Positions 1 through 7,239 of a stretch of 22,230 nucleotides of DNA are shown piece after piece; position 1 is the first letter of the stretch; each line of letters starts with the position of its first letter. Made by a program: the position numbers and the translations under genes. This stretch comes from a virus. The notes beneath the pieces were generated by a model. The model saw only the letters and a program-made list of their open reading frames with translations, was not told the origin of the DNA and searched no databases. The stretch lies in IMG/VR virus record IMGVR_UViG_3300005580_000026, positions 1 through 22,230 of that record, one strand, 5' to 3'.

Positions 1-1035
1 ATTGACGGATTCGCCTGATATTGGTTTTATATCACCTGGTAAAAGAGTAGCAATCGTCTGATCTAAAAAGTCTAAATGACCGCTCCAATCGGAAACCATT
101 ACTGGCTTTCCACTTAAACTAGCCAATAACAATGGGTGTCCATATCCCTCTCCATGTGTGAAACTAATGTGAACCTTTACCTTTTCGTGGTTGAATAGTG
201 CGTTCATTTCAACGTCACTAAGTTCGCCGTGTAATAAATAAATATTTGGAAGATCGTCACCTACCTCTTGTTTAATTTTATGAATTCTATTCAAACACTC
301 ATGTTTATCGATTTTAGAAAAAGAAACTCCGCTGGTTTTCAAAATTAAAGCAGGCTTGTTTTTAGATCCTTTAAATGCCTCACAAAAAGTTTTTATAAGC
401 ATTCCTATGTCTTTTCTATCACCGTAAAGTCCGTTCTGATGTGTCCACTGTCCAACAAACAGAAAACAGAAGTCTTCCTTTATTGGAGAGAACGTTTCTT
501 CTATAGAAGAAATCGTATCGGATGTCTTTTTGTAAATCGTAGTATCAACTCCCCAATTTACTACCTCCATAGGTTTAATAGACTTTATTTCTTCCTTCCG
601 ACCATCCGGATGTTGTTTAGAAAAACTAACTTTCTCAAAGGTTTCCTTCACAGCTTTAGATAGAACAAAGTTTACATTCATTCTATTCAATCCTTCAACC
701 CATTCTCCGGGAGGAAGTGTAGTTTCAATACCCGCAGTCATTCCTATATTAAACTTAGCAGGAGTCTGGAATTCATTCGGTATGGTCATTTGTATGAATA
801 CCTCTGGCTGTTTCTGAAGAGGTTGTCTGAGTATTCTATTAAATAATTCCTTTTCAGCGTCGTCATCCAATTCAGCTAAAGTATTCTTAGATGGACAACC
901 GCCCCATCTGGTCGGAACGATCTTCAAGTCAAACTTATCATACCTAAGCAGAGACTTAGCCATTGCCATACTCCACTCTCCATATCCACTTCTAGTAAAC
1001 AAACTAGACTGCAATATACACATTGGTTTATTCAT
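1..1035 (-). CDS. Glycosyltransferase, GT-B/GT4-like (3' end outside window)
   Basis: I translated this from the sequence because it runs off the left edge: 345 codons are visible with no stop. It begins MNKPMCILQSSLFTRSGYGE, where a sugar-nucleotide transferase of the GT-B fold often has a Gly-rich N-terminal loop (SGYG, residues 16-19). The C-terminal donor-binding half has FLFVGQW (191-197) and a typical GT4 stretch with HGEGYGHPLLLASLSG (294-309) followed by PVMVSDWSGHLDFL. The Glu of EGYG and the following small-residue helix are the usual nucleotide-sugar contacts. It starts 2 nt after the dUTPase stop, in the context TATAAATATG, with no Shine-Dalgarno. It is the last visible member of a glycosyltransferase/dUTPase operon. 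The acceptor cannot be read from sequence: modified DNA bases, capsid proteins or host glycans are all possible. Confidence 0.85.
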   Translation of the reverse strand, partial: MNKPMCILQSSLFTRSGYGEWSMAMAKSLLRYDKFDLKIVPTRWGGCPSKNTLAELDDDAEKELFNRILRQPLQKQPEVFIQMTIPNEFQTPAKFNIGMTAGIETTLPPGEWVEGLNRMNVNFVLSKAVKETFEKVSFSKQHPDGRKEEIKSIKPMEVVNWGVDTTIYKKTSDTISSIEETFSPIKEDFCFLFVGQWTHQNGLYGDRKDIGMLIKTFCEAFKGSKNKPALILKTSGVSFSKIDKHECLNRIHKIKQEVGDDLPNIYLLHGELSDVEMNALFNHEKVKVHISFTHGEGYGHPLLLASLSGKPVMVSDWSGHLDFLDQTIATLLPGDIKPISGESVN

Positions 1036-1037
1036 AT

Positions 1038-1715
1038 TTATAAGTTTTCTCTTTCTTTAACTAAATCACTATATTTCTTTTGAGGTTCCGATTGTGGAAT
1101 ACTCTTATATAACTGTATGAGTTGGTCTGGGATAAAAGCTTGTGGGGGTTTGTCTGTGCTTCCAAAGCCGCCCGATCCTCTGGACGTTTCGTCAAGCGTT
1201 TCAACTAATTTAAATTCCACATTTTCTACTTTAGTCACTTTTAATTGACAAATTTTGTCACCCTTCTTATATATCTTTTCAAGGTTTGGCTTTCCGGTTA
1301 TCTTTCCACTAATTCCAGTTTTATTTCCATCAATAGTGGGAACGTATAAAAGATCCTCTGGTTGCCAAATATATTTAAATCGAAGAGTAATTTCTCCCCT
1401 ATAATCAGCATCAATCAAACAAATGGAATTAGCAAGTGTCAGATTATACTTCGACACGGATGATCTTGGGAATCCTAAAATATCATAGTCATCAAAGTTT
1501 GCATCTTTTTGAACTGATACAAACAAATTAGTTCTATATTGGATATAGTCTATAGATTTCCAAAGTTGTCCGGTGTCATCTGTATTATTCTTTACTCCTA
1601 TAATTTCAGGATCAGACGTAGCTACTATATCATTTCCAGTAGAACGTGCGGTTGATCTAGACGGCAACTTCGATTCATCACTATACGATGAATTTTTTAA
1701 AACTTGTATTTTCAT
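1038..1715 (-). CDS. dut: dUTPase (deoxyuridine triphosphate nucleotidohydrolase), extended form
   Basis: A trimeric-type dUTPase hydrolyses dUTP to dUMP and pyrophosphate, keeping uracil out of DNA and feeding dTMP synthesis. All five family motifs are visible in order: STGNDI (25-30, degenerate motif 1), PRSS (83-86), SICLIDADYRGEI (97-109, with the catalytic-water Asp and the YRGEI signature), GDKICQL (152-158) and RGSGGFGST (179-187, the mobile motif 5). At 225 aa it is longer than the usual ~150 aa. The extra length lies between motifs 1 and 2, between 3 and 4, and in about 38 residues after motif 5, which normally ends the protein. The start context is AATAAATATG. It lies between glycosyltransferase ORFs, 15 nt after the upstream stop. 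Function is confident; the role of the C-terminal tail is unknown. Confidence 0.93.
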   Translation of the reverse strand: MKIQVLKNSSYSDESKLPSRSTARSTGNDIVATSDPEIIGVKNNTDDTGQLWKSIDYIQYRTNLFVSVQKDANFDDYDILGFPRSSVSKYNLTLANSICLIDADYRGEITLRFKYIWQPEDLLYVPTIDGNKTGISGKITGKPNLEKIYKKGDKICQLKVTKVENVEFKLVETLDETSRGSGGFGSTDKPPQAFIPDQLIQLYKSIPQSEPQKKYSDLVKERENL

Positions 1716-1730
1716 ATTTATTAATTTACA

Positions 1731-2717
1731 TTATTTTGAAATAAATTCAATTTCTTTTATTTCAGACTCTATTTTACCTATATCAATCTTTGGAATTTCA
1801 AATCCCATACAATTTTTCGGCATGGTATGTCCTACATATTCCGTGTCAAAATGTAAACTAAATTGTTTTTCAGGAACAAAATTAGCCAATGTGAAATCCA
1901 TTGCTTTGATAAATTGTTCAGCCAAGTTCTTGTGGTTTAATCCACCTTCATTCATGGCCCATCTACGACCCTCTAACCCATAAGACTCTCGTTTGGAATT
2001 TTCAATAAGATACCAATACATCATTGCATCGGCTACATCTTCCCACTTACATAGATCATCAAATATATACGGCGTCGGAGGCGAACCTTGAATCACCCTC
2101 GCAGTCGGCCACACTGGCTTGGCCCATACTCCATGTTTACTGTATTTCTTGATATGATTGGACCCGAAATCCAATCCAAATTCAACAGGTTTACCGTCGT
2201 TATCCAACTGTCCTATTTGATCTTGCAATCCACCCGTAACGTTCACTATAACCGGTGTTCCCGACATTATGGATTCAGCTATACTCAATCCGAAACCCTC
2301 ATTTGAACTAACATTTATTGTCACGTCGGCTACATTATAGAGTAAATTCATTTCCTCCGGAGTGAATTTATTTTCCAAAATCATCGTGTTACATCCCTTA
2401 AGAAATGCTTGTTCTATCGCGGTCAGATCAGTTCCAGCATCCAATACTCTCTCCGTGTGAAGAACAAGAATGCACTTTTCAGATTTCTCCTTTGGGAGAT
2501 TGTCACAAATCGATCGGTATGCTAACATTATACTAGCCGTTCTCTTTCTATTTATATTCCTACTATTATAGAAAAATACAAAATCGTATTGTTTATCTCC
2601 AAATATATGTTTTCTAAACTTTTGGAGTTCTTCATTGGTTTTATCTAACGGCCTAAAAACATCGCTGTTAATACCGTGTGGAACATAATGCAGTAGATGT
2701 CTATTTTTTACACTCAT
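1731..2717 (-). CDS. Glycosyltransferase GT4-like, C-terminal (donor-binding) half of a split enzyme
   Basis: The 328 residues correspond to the second Rossmann domain of a GT-B transferase. It opens with LHYVPHGINSDVFRPL (9-24), the linker/domain-2 entry usually found in the middle of such enzymes. It continues with FVFFYNSRNINRKR and contains SSNEGFGLSIAESIMSGTPV, the E-x7-E-like donor-binding segment. No first domain is present here; that domain is encoded by the ORF directly upstream (2789-3334). An in-frame TAA lies one codon before the ATG, so the piece cannot simply extend upstream. The start AAAATATG resembles other starts in the window, suggesting it is translated as a separate polypeptide. 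The two halves may assemble into one enzyme, or the locus may be a decaying gene. The last ~60 residues are variable, with several acidic and lysine residues. Confidence 0.8.
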   Translation of the reverse strand: MSVKNRHLLHYVPHGINSDVFRPLDKTNEELQKFRKHIFGDKQYDFVFFYNSRNINRKRTASIMLAYRSICDNLPKEKSEKCILVLHTERVLDAGTDLTAIEQAFLKGCNTMILENKFTPEEMNLLYNVADVTINVSSNEGFGLSIAESIMSGTPVIVNVTGGLQDQIGQLDNDGKPVEFGLDFGSNHIKKYSKHGVWAKPVWPTARVIQGSPPTPYIFDDLCKWEDVADAMMYWYLIENSKRESYGLEGRRWAMNEGGLNHKNLAEQFIKAMDFTLANFVPEKQFSLHFDTEYVGHTMPKNCMGFEIPKIDIGKIESEIKEIEFISK

Positions 2718-2788
2718 ATTTTATAATATTTCTGTTTCTAAAATTTTTCTCTTAGTTATACGATTATTATCGTTCATGTTCTAACAGA

Positions 2789-3334
2789 TTAATCTTTAAT
2801 CAAATTCCCATCTTTATCAAACTCTCCTTCAATTGTTCTACAATTTTCCGGTCCTAATACCCATTTATTTATGTTGTACGTTTGTTTACTTATTGAGAAA
2901 AGGGAATCACAACTTTCATAAAATGGTAAATTCCACATTGGATATGGAATATCGTCCCAAATATTTAGGTAAGTCAGCGGTATCTTTTGACGAATCTTTC
3001 TTTCGATTTGATATAACCATCCCCAAAAACGGGGATCAGTGAAATGTAGGAGAGCGTCGGGCTTCTCGATGTCCATAATAGACATTAATACATCTTCAGT
3101 ACCATATCCATCCACGGGATATAATTTAAGATAAGCATCCGTTGTCTTGGTGTGATCTTTCGCCGCTTGAGTCATGTCCACAACTTTTCCTGCCTCAGGA
3201 TGTTTTATTGCCCCCGCGATTTGGACCCAATCATAATGGTCAAGTGTGTTCAACACAAGCTCACGCGATTGGCAAGCAATTCCGCTGAACATTCTGAGAT
3301 CATCTGATAATAATAAAATCTTTTTCTTTTTCAT
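2789..3334 (-). CDS. Glycosyltransferase GT-B, N-terminal (acceptor-side) half of a split enzyme
   Basis: A 181-aa product from MKKKKILLLSDDLRMFSGIA. An in-frame ATG 12 codons upstream lies inside the preceding gene; the internal start just after that gene's stop is preferred. The first beta strand (KILLLSDD) and the SGIA loop match the N-terminal Rossmann domain of GT-B enzymes. DALLHFTDPRFWGWL, YLNIWDDIPYPMWNLP and SLFSISKQTYNINK are the patterns seen where these domains end, just before the interdomain linker. The protein stops at NLIKD, where an intact enzyme would continue into the sequence of the next ORF. The gap between the two ORFs is 71 nt. It lies 10 nt downstream of the 61-aa ORF. 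I am confident that it is half of a glycosyltransferase; whether it is active in trans is inference. Confidence 0.78.
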   Translation of the reverse strand: MKKKKILLLSDDLRMFSGIACQSRELVLNTLDHYDWVQIAGAIKHPEAGKVVDMTQAAKDHTKTTDAYLKLYPVDGYGTEDVLMSIMDIEKPDALLHFTDPRFWGWLYQIERKIRQKIPLTYLNIWDDIPYPMWNLPFYESCDSLFSISKQTYNINKWVLGPENCRTIEGEFDKDGNLIKD

Positions 3335-3344
3335 AGTATTTTTA

Positions 3345-3530
3345 TTACGGATTAGCCACACCCGTTCCATTCACAGAATAATCTTCAATTATAGCCTTAA
3401 TCTCAGATTCAATATCTTTTATGGTTTCCTTGTAACCAGAATTTACATCTTTCTGATCCTTCTTAGTTGAGATAAGTTTTTCGGTCAATTCATAGACCTT
3501 TGATTCAGCTTGTGGTTTTGTCATTTTCAT
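3345..3530 (-). CDS. Small coiled-coil-like protein of unknown function (61 aa)
   Basis: A short, highly charged protein (starts MKMTKPQAESKVYELTEKL) that reads as one long amphipathic helix from about residue 5 to 51. It ends in a flexible tail, SVNGTGVANP. The start has the local ACAAATTATG context and overlaps the 3' end of the RHH gene by 26 nt in another frame. The next gene, the N-terminal glycosyltransferase half, begins 10 nt after its stop, so the three appear co-transcribed. No known domain is recognised. A second ATG two codons in is an alternative start. Confidence 0.6.
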   Translation of the reverse strand: MKMTKPQAESKVYELTEKLISTKKDQKDVNSGYKETIKDIESEIKAIIEDYSVNGTGVANP

Positions 3531-3684
3531 AATTTGTTAGTCGATAACTGCCGGTGATGGCTTGAAGAATGGCCTTTTCAACAAAGCGATTCATTTTGAA
3601 TCCATTTTCGTCACAAAACTCTTTGAGAAGGTCCCGTATTGTAACCGAAACTTGTATTGACGTTTTTTCTTCCTCAGTAACCAT
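3505..3684 (-). CDS. Ribbon-helix-helix (Arc/CopG-like) small DNA-binding protein, 59 aa
   Basis: Found by reading the minus strand of the gap between the 450-aa glycosyltransferase and the 61-aa ORF. The protein begins MVTEEEKTSIQVSVTIRDLL, with an alternating strand (TSIQVSVT), helix A (IRDLLKEFCDEN), a G-F/K-M-N turn and helix B (RFVEKAILQAIT). This strand-helix-helix layout is characteristic of RHH repressors, which bind DNA as dimers through the paired strands. The stop TGA overlaps the start of the next ORF. Upstream lie a 10-bp tandem repeat and a short inverted repeat that could be its operator. RHH proteins commonly repress their own operon, so it may control the glycosyltransferase/dUTPase genes downstream; that is inference. 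No toxin partner is evident. Confidence 0.72.
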   Translation of the reverse strand: MVTEEEKTSIQVSVTIRDLLKEFCDENGFKMNRFVEKAILQAITGSYRLTNYENDKTTS

Positions 3685-3689
3685 TATAC

Positions 3690-3733
3690 ACCATACATAT
3701 TAGATGGTATTGTAAAAGATTAGAAAAGATTAG
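3690..3733. promoter_or_regulatory. Candidate operator: inverted repeat plus 10-bp tandem repeat upstream of the RHH gene
   Basis: Two elements lie between the glycosyltransferase stop and the RHH start. ACCAT and ATGGT arms (3690-3694 and 3704-3708) form an inverted repeat with a 9-nt centre. Two perfect adjacent copies of AAAAGATTAG lie at 3714-3723 and 3724-3733. A spacing of 10 bp puts the copies on the same helix face, as expected for cooperative RHH dimers. Function is inferred from position. Confidence 0.4.
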
Positions 3734-3736
3734 ATA

Positions 3737-5065
3737 TTAATTATTATATTGATATCCGTCTTTTAGAAATTTAATATTTGGTTCATCTCGTAGTCTGTTT
3801 CTGTAAGGGGCCATTGGAATATTAATGCCCCAACCTAAGAAATCCATCAAAGTTTCCTTGGATACGGTTCCCCTTGTTTTTATCAAATCCAATATGTCGT
3901 TGTATCTAGGAGTATCTTTAGTAAGTTTATCAAACTCAAATAAATCCCAACCATTAAACCACTTGGAAACTGTATTCTCCCATGTAAGATTTTTTACCAC
4001 ATTGTTAAGAACTTCGTGGTGGTCTTTTCTAAAATTAGGATTATCTAATGCTTCGCCGATCTTAACAATGAATTGTGACTCATTATTGAAAAATAGTGGA
4101 TAATCCTTCCCAACCATCTCAGGATAACACAGTTTATCGGGCAGTAGATATGGAACTCCTCTACTCATACCATCTGTAACTGACAGTGACCACGCACTAT
4201 AATTTTTAAAGAATCCCACCCCCATATGCATCTGTTTAAGAAAATCGGAGTAACCTTTACGGTTTAAACAAACTTTCTTTATATAGGGCCTCTCCTGTTC
4301 CGCTAATGTGACATATACGGTGAAGTCCTGTCTAACTTTGTAAAGACTATCCATGTTCCTTAGAAAGTCGTTCCAGCCAGTATACTCATTGGGTCTGTGA
4401 TTAAATAAAATAGACCTTGGTATCACGTCTGTAGTAGCAGCCGGATCTGAGTCAGTCCCCAAATAATGAGGTTGAATAATACGATCCAAATCCTTTATCA
4501 CTGAGTCCGAATAGTATTTCTTAGCTCTTTCTAAGACTAACTTCTTTAACCACTTTGAATTGACCCCACATTCTTGCATTTCAAGAGTTCCTGCAATATT
4601 ATTCATGAAGACATTTTTAGGATAAGCAGTATTCTCATCTACCTCATACCAATGACAATAACCTATGAATTTAGGACGAATGTTGGTTTGATTGTTAAAT
4701 AGATTGGATAGTTGAAGCGTGTGTTCCGGTAGGTGTGTATAAACTAAATCGTAATCATTTCTGCGCCAATCTATCAAATCCATCACCTTTTTAAAATCAA
4801 AGTGAATGCGCATCGAATTTGGATAAGTGGGAAAATTGTAAATTAATTGTTCAGTATTATCAAATTTTAGACTCTTAACTTCTTCCGGCGTGACAATGGT
4901 CCAAAATACTCCGGGTATAATCTTATTAACCTCACGTATAACATTTGATAACACCACTACATACGAATCCTTCTCCAAATCCTCGGAATAGGTTATGTTA
5001 GGCCAAACGAGTATTCTATACTTACATTCTAGATCAGGTTTATTATATTCAAAAAATTCACTCAT
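3737..5065 (-). CDS. Glycosyltransferase-like protein, GT-B fold (442 aa)
   Basis: The product begins MSEFFEYNKPDLECKYRILV. An ATG 8 codons further upstream exists, but the chosen ATG overlaps the preceding stop as ATGA, the usual coupling arrangement. The N-terminal half has YRILVWPNITY, LVYTHLPEHTLQL and FIGYCHWYEV. The C-terminal half has SILFNHRPNEYTGWNDFL, where RP-x5-G resembles the phosphate-binding strand/loop of GT-B enzymes, and SLSVTDGMSRGVPYLLPD, which occupies the place of the donor-binding E/D-x-small-x-G-x-P segment. The last ~60 residues look like a separate helical extension. It follows the DUF4338 gene, and the RHH regulator lies downstream. It is the third glycosyltransferase system in 5 kb. 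Family assignment is from pattern, and the substrate is unknown. Confidence 0.75.
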   Translation of the reverse strand: MSEFFEYNKPDLECKYRILVWPNITYSEDLEKDSYVVVLSNVIREVNKIIPGVFWTIVTPEEVKSLKFDNTEQLIYNFPTYPNSMRIHFDFKKVMDLIDWRRNDYDLVYTHLPEHTLQLSNLFNNQTNIRPKFIGYCHWYEVDENTAYPKNVFMNNIAGTLEMQECGVNSKWLKKLVLERAKKYYSDSVIKDLDRIIQPHYLGTDSDPAATTDVIPRSILFNHRPNEYTGWNDFLRNMDSLYKVRQDFTVYVTLAEQERPYIKKVCLNRKGYSDFLKQMHMGVGFFKNYSAWSLSVTDGMSRGVPYLLPDKLCYPEMVGKDYPLFFNNESQFIVKIGEALDNPNFRKDHHEVLNNVVKNLTWENTVSKWFNGWDLFEFDKLTKDTPRYNDILDLIKTRGTVSKETLMDFLGWGINIPMAPYRNRLRDEPNIKFLKDGYQYNN

Positions 5066-5826
5066 GGCGTTGTCAATATCTTCTTCCAATTATGAACGAG
5101 TGGTTTAACAAATACAATCTTTTTCTTACTTTCAGTTACTTTATAGCCACTACCATTATGTTCTCCCAAATACTTTCCATATATCTCCAAACACTCTTTT
5201 TTGTTTTCACGGGCCAATCGACCACGTTCACCCGTCTCCTTCGCCCATAATAATAATGGAGACTTCTGAATACTGACGCCAGATGTCAACCCCACATTAA
5301 TCCAATTATCAGCAAGATATATCGAACCTTTTCTATTCTTGTGACCATTGTATTCGCCATCTCGTTCCGGCTGAACAAATGTTTCTATTAATATCAATTC
5401 GTCCCCGTATCTACTCTTCCAATCTTTAGCACCTTGAACTCTGAGATGTTTAAGTGTCATACTAGCCGCATTCTTAATTGTTATATTATCAGACACCATA
5501 CAGTATCTAGAATTATTGGCAAGTTTATTAAGATGTTTCATTTTTACATCACCCGTCCACCCTATAAACTTATCTCGACAAGCCACGGCTATCGTGGCGC
5601 TTCCCAATCCTACAGCCCCTATATGATTTCCACTCTTCCCCTCATAGATTAGATATCTGATATTTCGGGTCGGACTATCTTTATATTTAACATAGGAATG
5701 ATATTGATTTATAGTATCACGAAACAGTTTATTCTGTTTAGGACAGCCACACAATTGAAGAATAATCTCCGATTTAGGCTTATCTATGTCAAAAAAGACA
5801 TCTCCATTGTTATATAAATTATCCAT
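5062..5826 (-). CDS. DUF4338 family protein, related to Druantia DruA (254 aa)
   Basis: The sequence follows the DUF4338/DruA pattern closely: RYLIYEG (57-63), HIGAVGLGSA (68-77), CRDKFIGW (83-90), NNSRYCMVSD (104-113), NAASMTLKHL (119-128), DW (135-136), YG (140-141), LIETFV (146-151), IYLADNWINVGLTSG (169-183) and a final strand KIVFVKPL near the C-terminus. DruA proteins belong to the Druantia anti-phage system and also occur alone in transposons and phages; their biochemical activity is not settled. The start overlaps the dNMP kinase stop by 8 nt, and its stop overlaps the following glycosyltransferase start. It is shorter than Druantia DruA (~400 aa) and lacks an obvious N-terminal accessory domain. 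A second, divergent relative lies at 7950-9137. Family call is confident, function is not. Confidence 0.82.
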   Translation of the reverse strand: MDNLYNNGDVFFDIDKPKSEIILQLCGCPKQNKLFRDTINQYHSYVKYKDSPTRNIRYLIYEGKSGNHIGAVGLGSATIAVACRDKFIGWTGDVKMKHLNKLANNSRYCMVSDNITIKNAASMTLKHLRVQGAKDWKSRYGDELILIETFVQPERDGEYNGHKNRKGSIYLADNWINVGLTSGVSIQKSPLLLWAKETGERGRLARENKKECLEIYGKYLGEHNGSGYKVTESKKKIVFVKPLVHNWKKILTTP

Positions 5827-6475
5827 CTATAATTGTAGATAACGCGGCGGATACTTCGTTTCTCAAATACACATCGTTAAGCATTGAAGCATAAGAACCA
5901 TTGTATTTAGAACCAACGTCTTCCCACTCCAATTGATAATCGCTACAGCGTTTAACCGCCGGGTCATTTATCATTTCCTGATCATTGGCGGGATCCGTGT
6001 ATTTCTTGACCTTCTGTGGTTCGGAAAATCTATTAGTATTCATACCCAACATAGAATACTTTGAAATATGTATTAACTTCCCACTCATTTCATTTTTCAA
6101 CCAATACGTCTCATCTTTATCATAAACTGAAAATCTCACATCGGTTACGAATTTAACGTCCGACTCACAGCTCTTTATATCATTCTCCAACATCTCCACC
6201 CAATGTCTTCCTTTGGATTCTTTTCGTTTGACTCCGGCATACCATACCAATAAAGGTCTAAATATATCTTTTTCAGATGTGACTTCTGACCATACATTTA
6301 GTCCCAACTTTTCTTTTACAAATTCTTCACAATCTTTTTTTATATAATAAGCAAGAGCAAACGATTTTGACGTTAACTTATACTTATCCAAAAGAATTTG
6401 TGACGCGATATCTGCAAATAAATTTTTGCCCGAACGAGCTACTCCTGAAATTCCTATTATTTTTTTAGTCTTCAT
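5819..6475 (-). CDS. Deoxynucleoside monophosphate kinase (T4 gp1-like)
   Basis: A P-loop kinase of 218 aa. The N-terminus KKIIGISGVARSGKNLFAD holds a Walker A variant, GVARSGKN (11-18), typical of phage dNMP kinases. Later segments FRPLLVWYAGVKRK, GRHWVEMLE, VKFVTDVRF and the late YQLEWEDVGS fit the gp1-like NTPase fold, in which the RF/D region near 115 contacts the nucleotide. The enzyme phosphorylates dNMPs to dNDPs for phage DNA synthesis, including modified nucleotides in phages with altered bases. It overlaps the gp62-like gene by 11 nt upstream and the DUF4338 gene by 8 nt downstream, so expression is likely coupled. Its specificity cannot be read here. Confidence 0.82.
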   Translation of the reverse strand: MKTKKIIGISGVARSGKNLFADIASQILLDKYKLTSKSFALAYYIKKDCEEFVKEKLGLNVWSEVTSEKDIFRPLLVWYAGVKRKESKGRHWVEMLENDIKSCESDVKFVTDVRFSVYDKDETYWLKNEMSGKLIHISKYSMLGMNTNRFSEPQKVKKYTDPANDQEMINDPAVKRCSDYQLEWEDVGSKYNGSYASMLNDVYLRNEVSAALSTIIDG

Positions 6476-6956
6476 CTTTATTTATAATCTTTCCTATTTC
6501 TTTTTCGGTTAATCCGTAACCGGAACATACGTTATAAAGTTCTTCTATACCAATGTCAGTCGATGACAATATCTCGCAATATTCATTGGCGTCAGATTTG
6601 CTGACTTCATATTTCCGGCTGACAAGTTCCAAAAGTTCCTTGTTAAATTTTTTATTCTTACTCTTAATGTAAGGTGTGAACCTCACCGACTTGATGACCG
6701 CGCATGCTACCTTATAGAAGGATTCACTATCCATCTTATCAAATATCTTAGTCAAGTAAGACGTTTCTAAAATACTATTTGGGTCCATACTTAGAAATCT
6801 ACAAATCATATAATGGTTGAATGATTTCCTATCTTGTTCAGATAAAGTCTGAAAATAGTTTGGATTTTTAACATTTCTTATTTGATTTACATGATCAAAT
6901 AAAGATTTATTCTTTGGTTTGTCTTCTTTTACGGCGTTCTTCTTTGGTCTTCCCAT
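6465..6956 (-). CDS. 62: Clamp-loader small subunit (T4 gp62-like)
   Basis: A 163-aa product. After a basic N-terminus (MGRPKKNAVKEDKPKNKSLF) it shows the pattern I associate with gp62: SLFDHVNQIR, SFNHYMICRFLSMDPN (compare the YSKFMVENALSQFPE region of T4 gp62), YIKSKNKKFNKELLELVSRKYEVSKSDANEYCEIL (compare LIIKLLAKRYQVNTNDAINYKSIL). gp62 is the single delta-like subunit which, with four gp44 ATPases, loads the gp45 sliding clamp. Neither gp44 nor gp45 is in the window, so they must lie elsewhere. The ATG overlaps the upstream membrane-protein ORF by 50 nt; the next Met (about residue 50) would cut into the conserved core, which supports this start. Remote homology recognised by eye. Confidence 0.7.
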   Translation of the reverse strand: MGRPKKNAVKEDKPKNKSLFDHVNQIRNVKNPNYFQTLSEQDRKSFNHYMICRFLSMDPNSILETSYLTKIFDKMDSESFYKVACAVIKSVRFTPYIKSKNKKFNKELLELVSRKYEVSKSDANEYCEILSSTDIGIEELYNVCSGYGLTEKEIGKIINKDED

Positions 6957-7194
6957 AAATATTCTTAGTCAGATTTCTAACGTCCAAGGTTATCACAGAT
7001 TGATTCTTGTTCAAAGAATTTATATCTTGTCTAAGTGATTGATTTTGTTCGTTTTGATTAAATACATTTGTGTTAATGCGGTTACGAATGGACAAAAGAA
7101 AATATACCATTAATCCCAAGACTAATGGTATAAACTTTTGAAACAACCCACAGACTAACACCACAAAAATACTTATTGATAATTTATTAAGCAT
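6907..7194 (-). CDS. Small membrane protein of unknown function (95 aa)
   Basis: Residues 4-36 are strongly hydrophobic (SISIFVVLVCGLF, then FIPLVLGLMVYFLLSI) with only a Gln-Lys between. This reads as two short membrane segments or one long hairpin. An Asn/Gln-rich soluble region follows, ending in a very basic tail, KTKEERRKRRQTKE. Positive charge after the membrane segments predicts a cytoplasmic C-terminus. It begins just after the terminator of the 70-aa gene, and its 3' end overlaps the gp62-like gene by 50 nt. No known family is recognised. Long overlap and low complexity keep confidence moderate. Confidence 0.5.
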   Translation of the reverse strand: MLNKLSISIFVVLVCGLFQKFIPLVLGLMVYFLLSIRNRINTNVFNQNEQNQSLRQDINSLNKNQSVITLDVRNLTKNIYGKTKEERRKRRQTKE

Positions 7195-7204
7195 TTCAAA
7201 ATGA

Positions 7205-7236
7205 AAAAGTTGGAGGAGGTTAATCCCCCAACTTTT
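7205..7236 (-). terminator. Rho-independent terminator after the 70-aa gene
   Basis: On the minus strand AAAAGTTGG pairs with CCAACTTTT across a 14-nt loop that contains partly complementary G- and C/T-rich stretches, followed by TTTTTCATTTT. It sits immediately downstream of the 70-aa gene stop, ending that short unit. Confidence 0.75.
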
Positions 7237-7239
7237 ATA

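Noticed and set aside
1033-1040. T4-type late promoter TATAAATA at the glycosyltransferase start
   Set aside because: The match overlaps the ATG itself and is part of the A/T-rich start context shared by many genes, so a transcript from it would miss the start codon.
1573-1983. 136-aa plus-strand ORF spanning the dUTPase/glycosyltransferase junction
   Set aside because: It is antisense to two well supported genes, has no recognisable domain, and its hydrophobic composition is what antisense reading of these genes gives.
2721-2777. 18-codon ORF in the gap of the split glycosyltransferase as a gene
   Set aside because: Too short and without a Shine-Dalgarno or any similarity; kept only as part of the description of the gap.
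2718-2791. Programmed ribosomal bypass (T4 gene 60-like) joining the two glycosyltransferase halves
   Set aside because: No matching take-off and landing codon pair flanks the gap in the right frames, no strong take-off hairpin follows the stop, and the second half has its own start in the usual context.
3683-3688. TATAAT as a -10 box for the RHH gene
   Set aside because: It overlaps the start codon of that gene and has no -35 box at a suitable distance.
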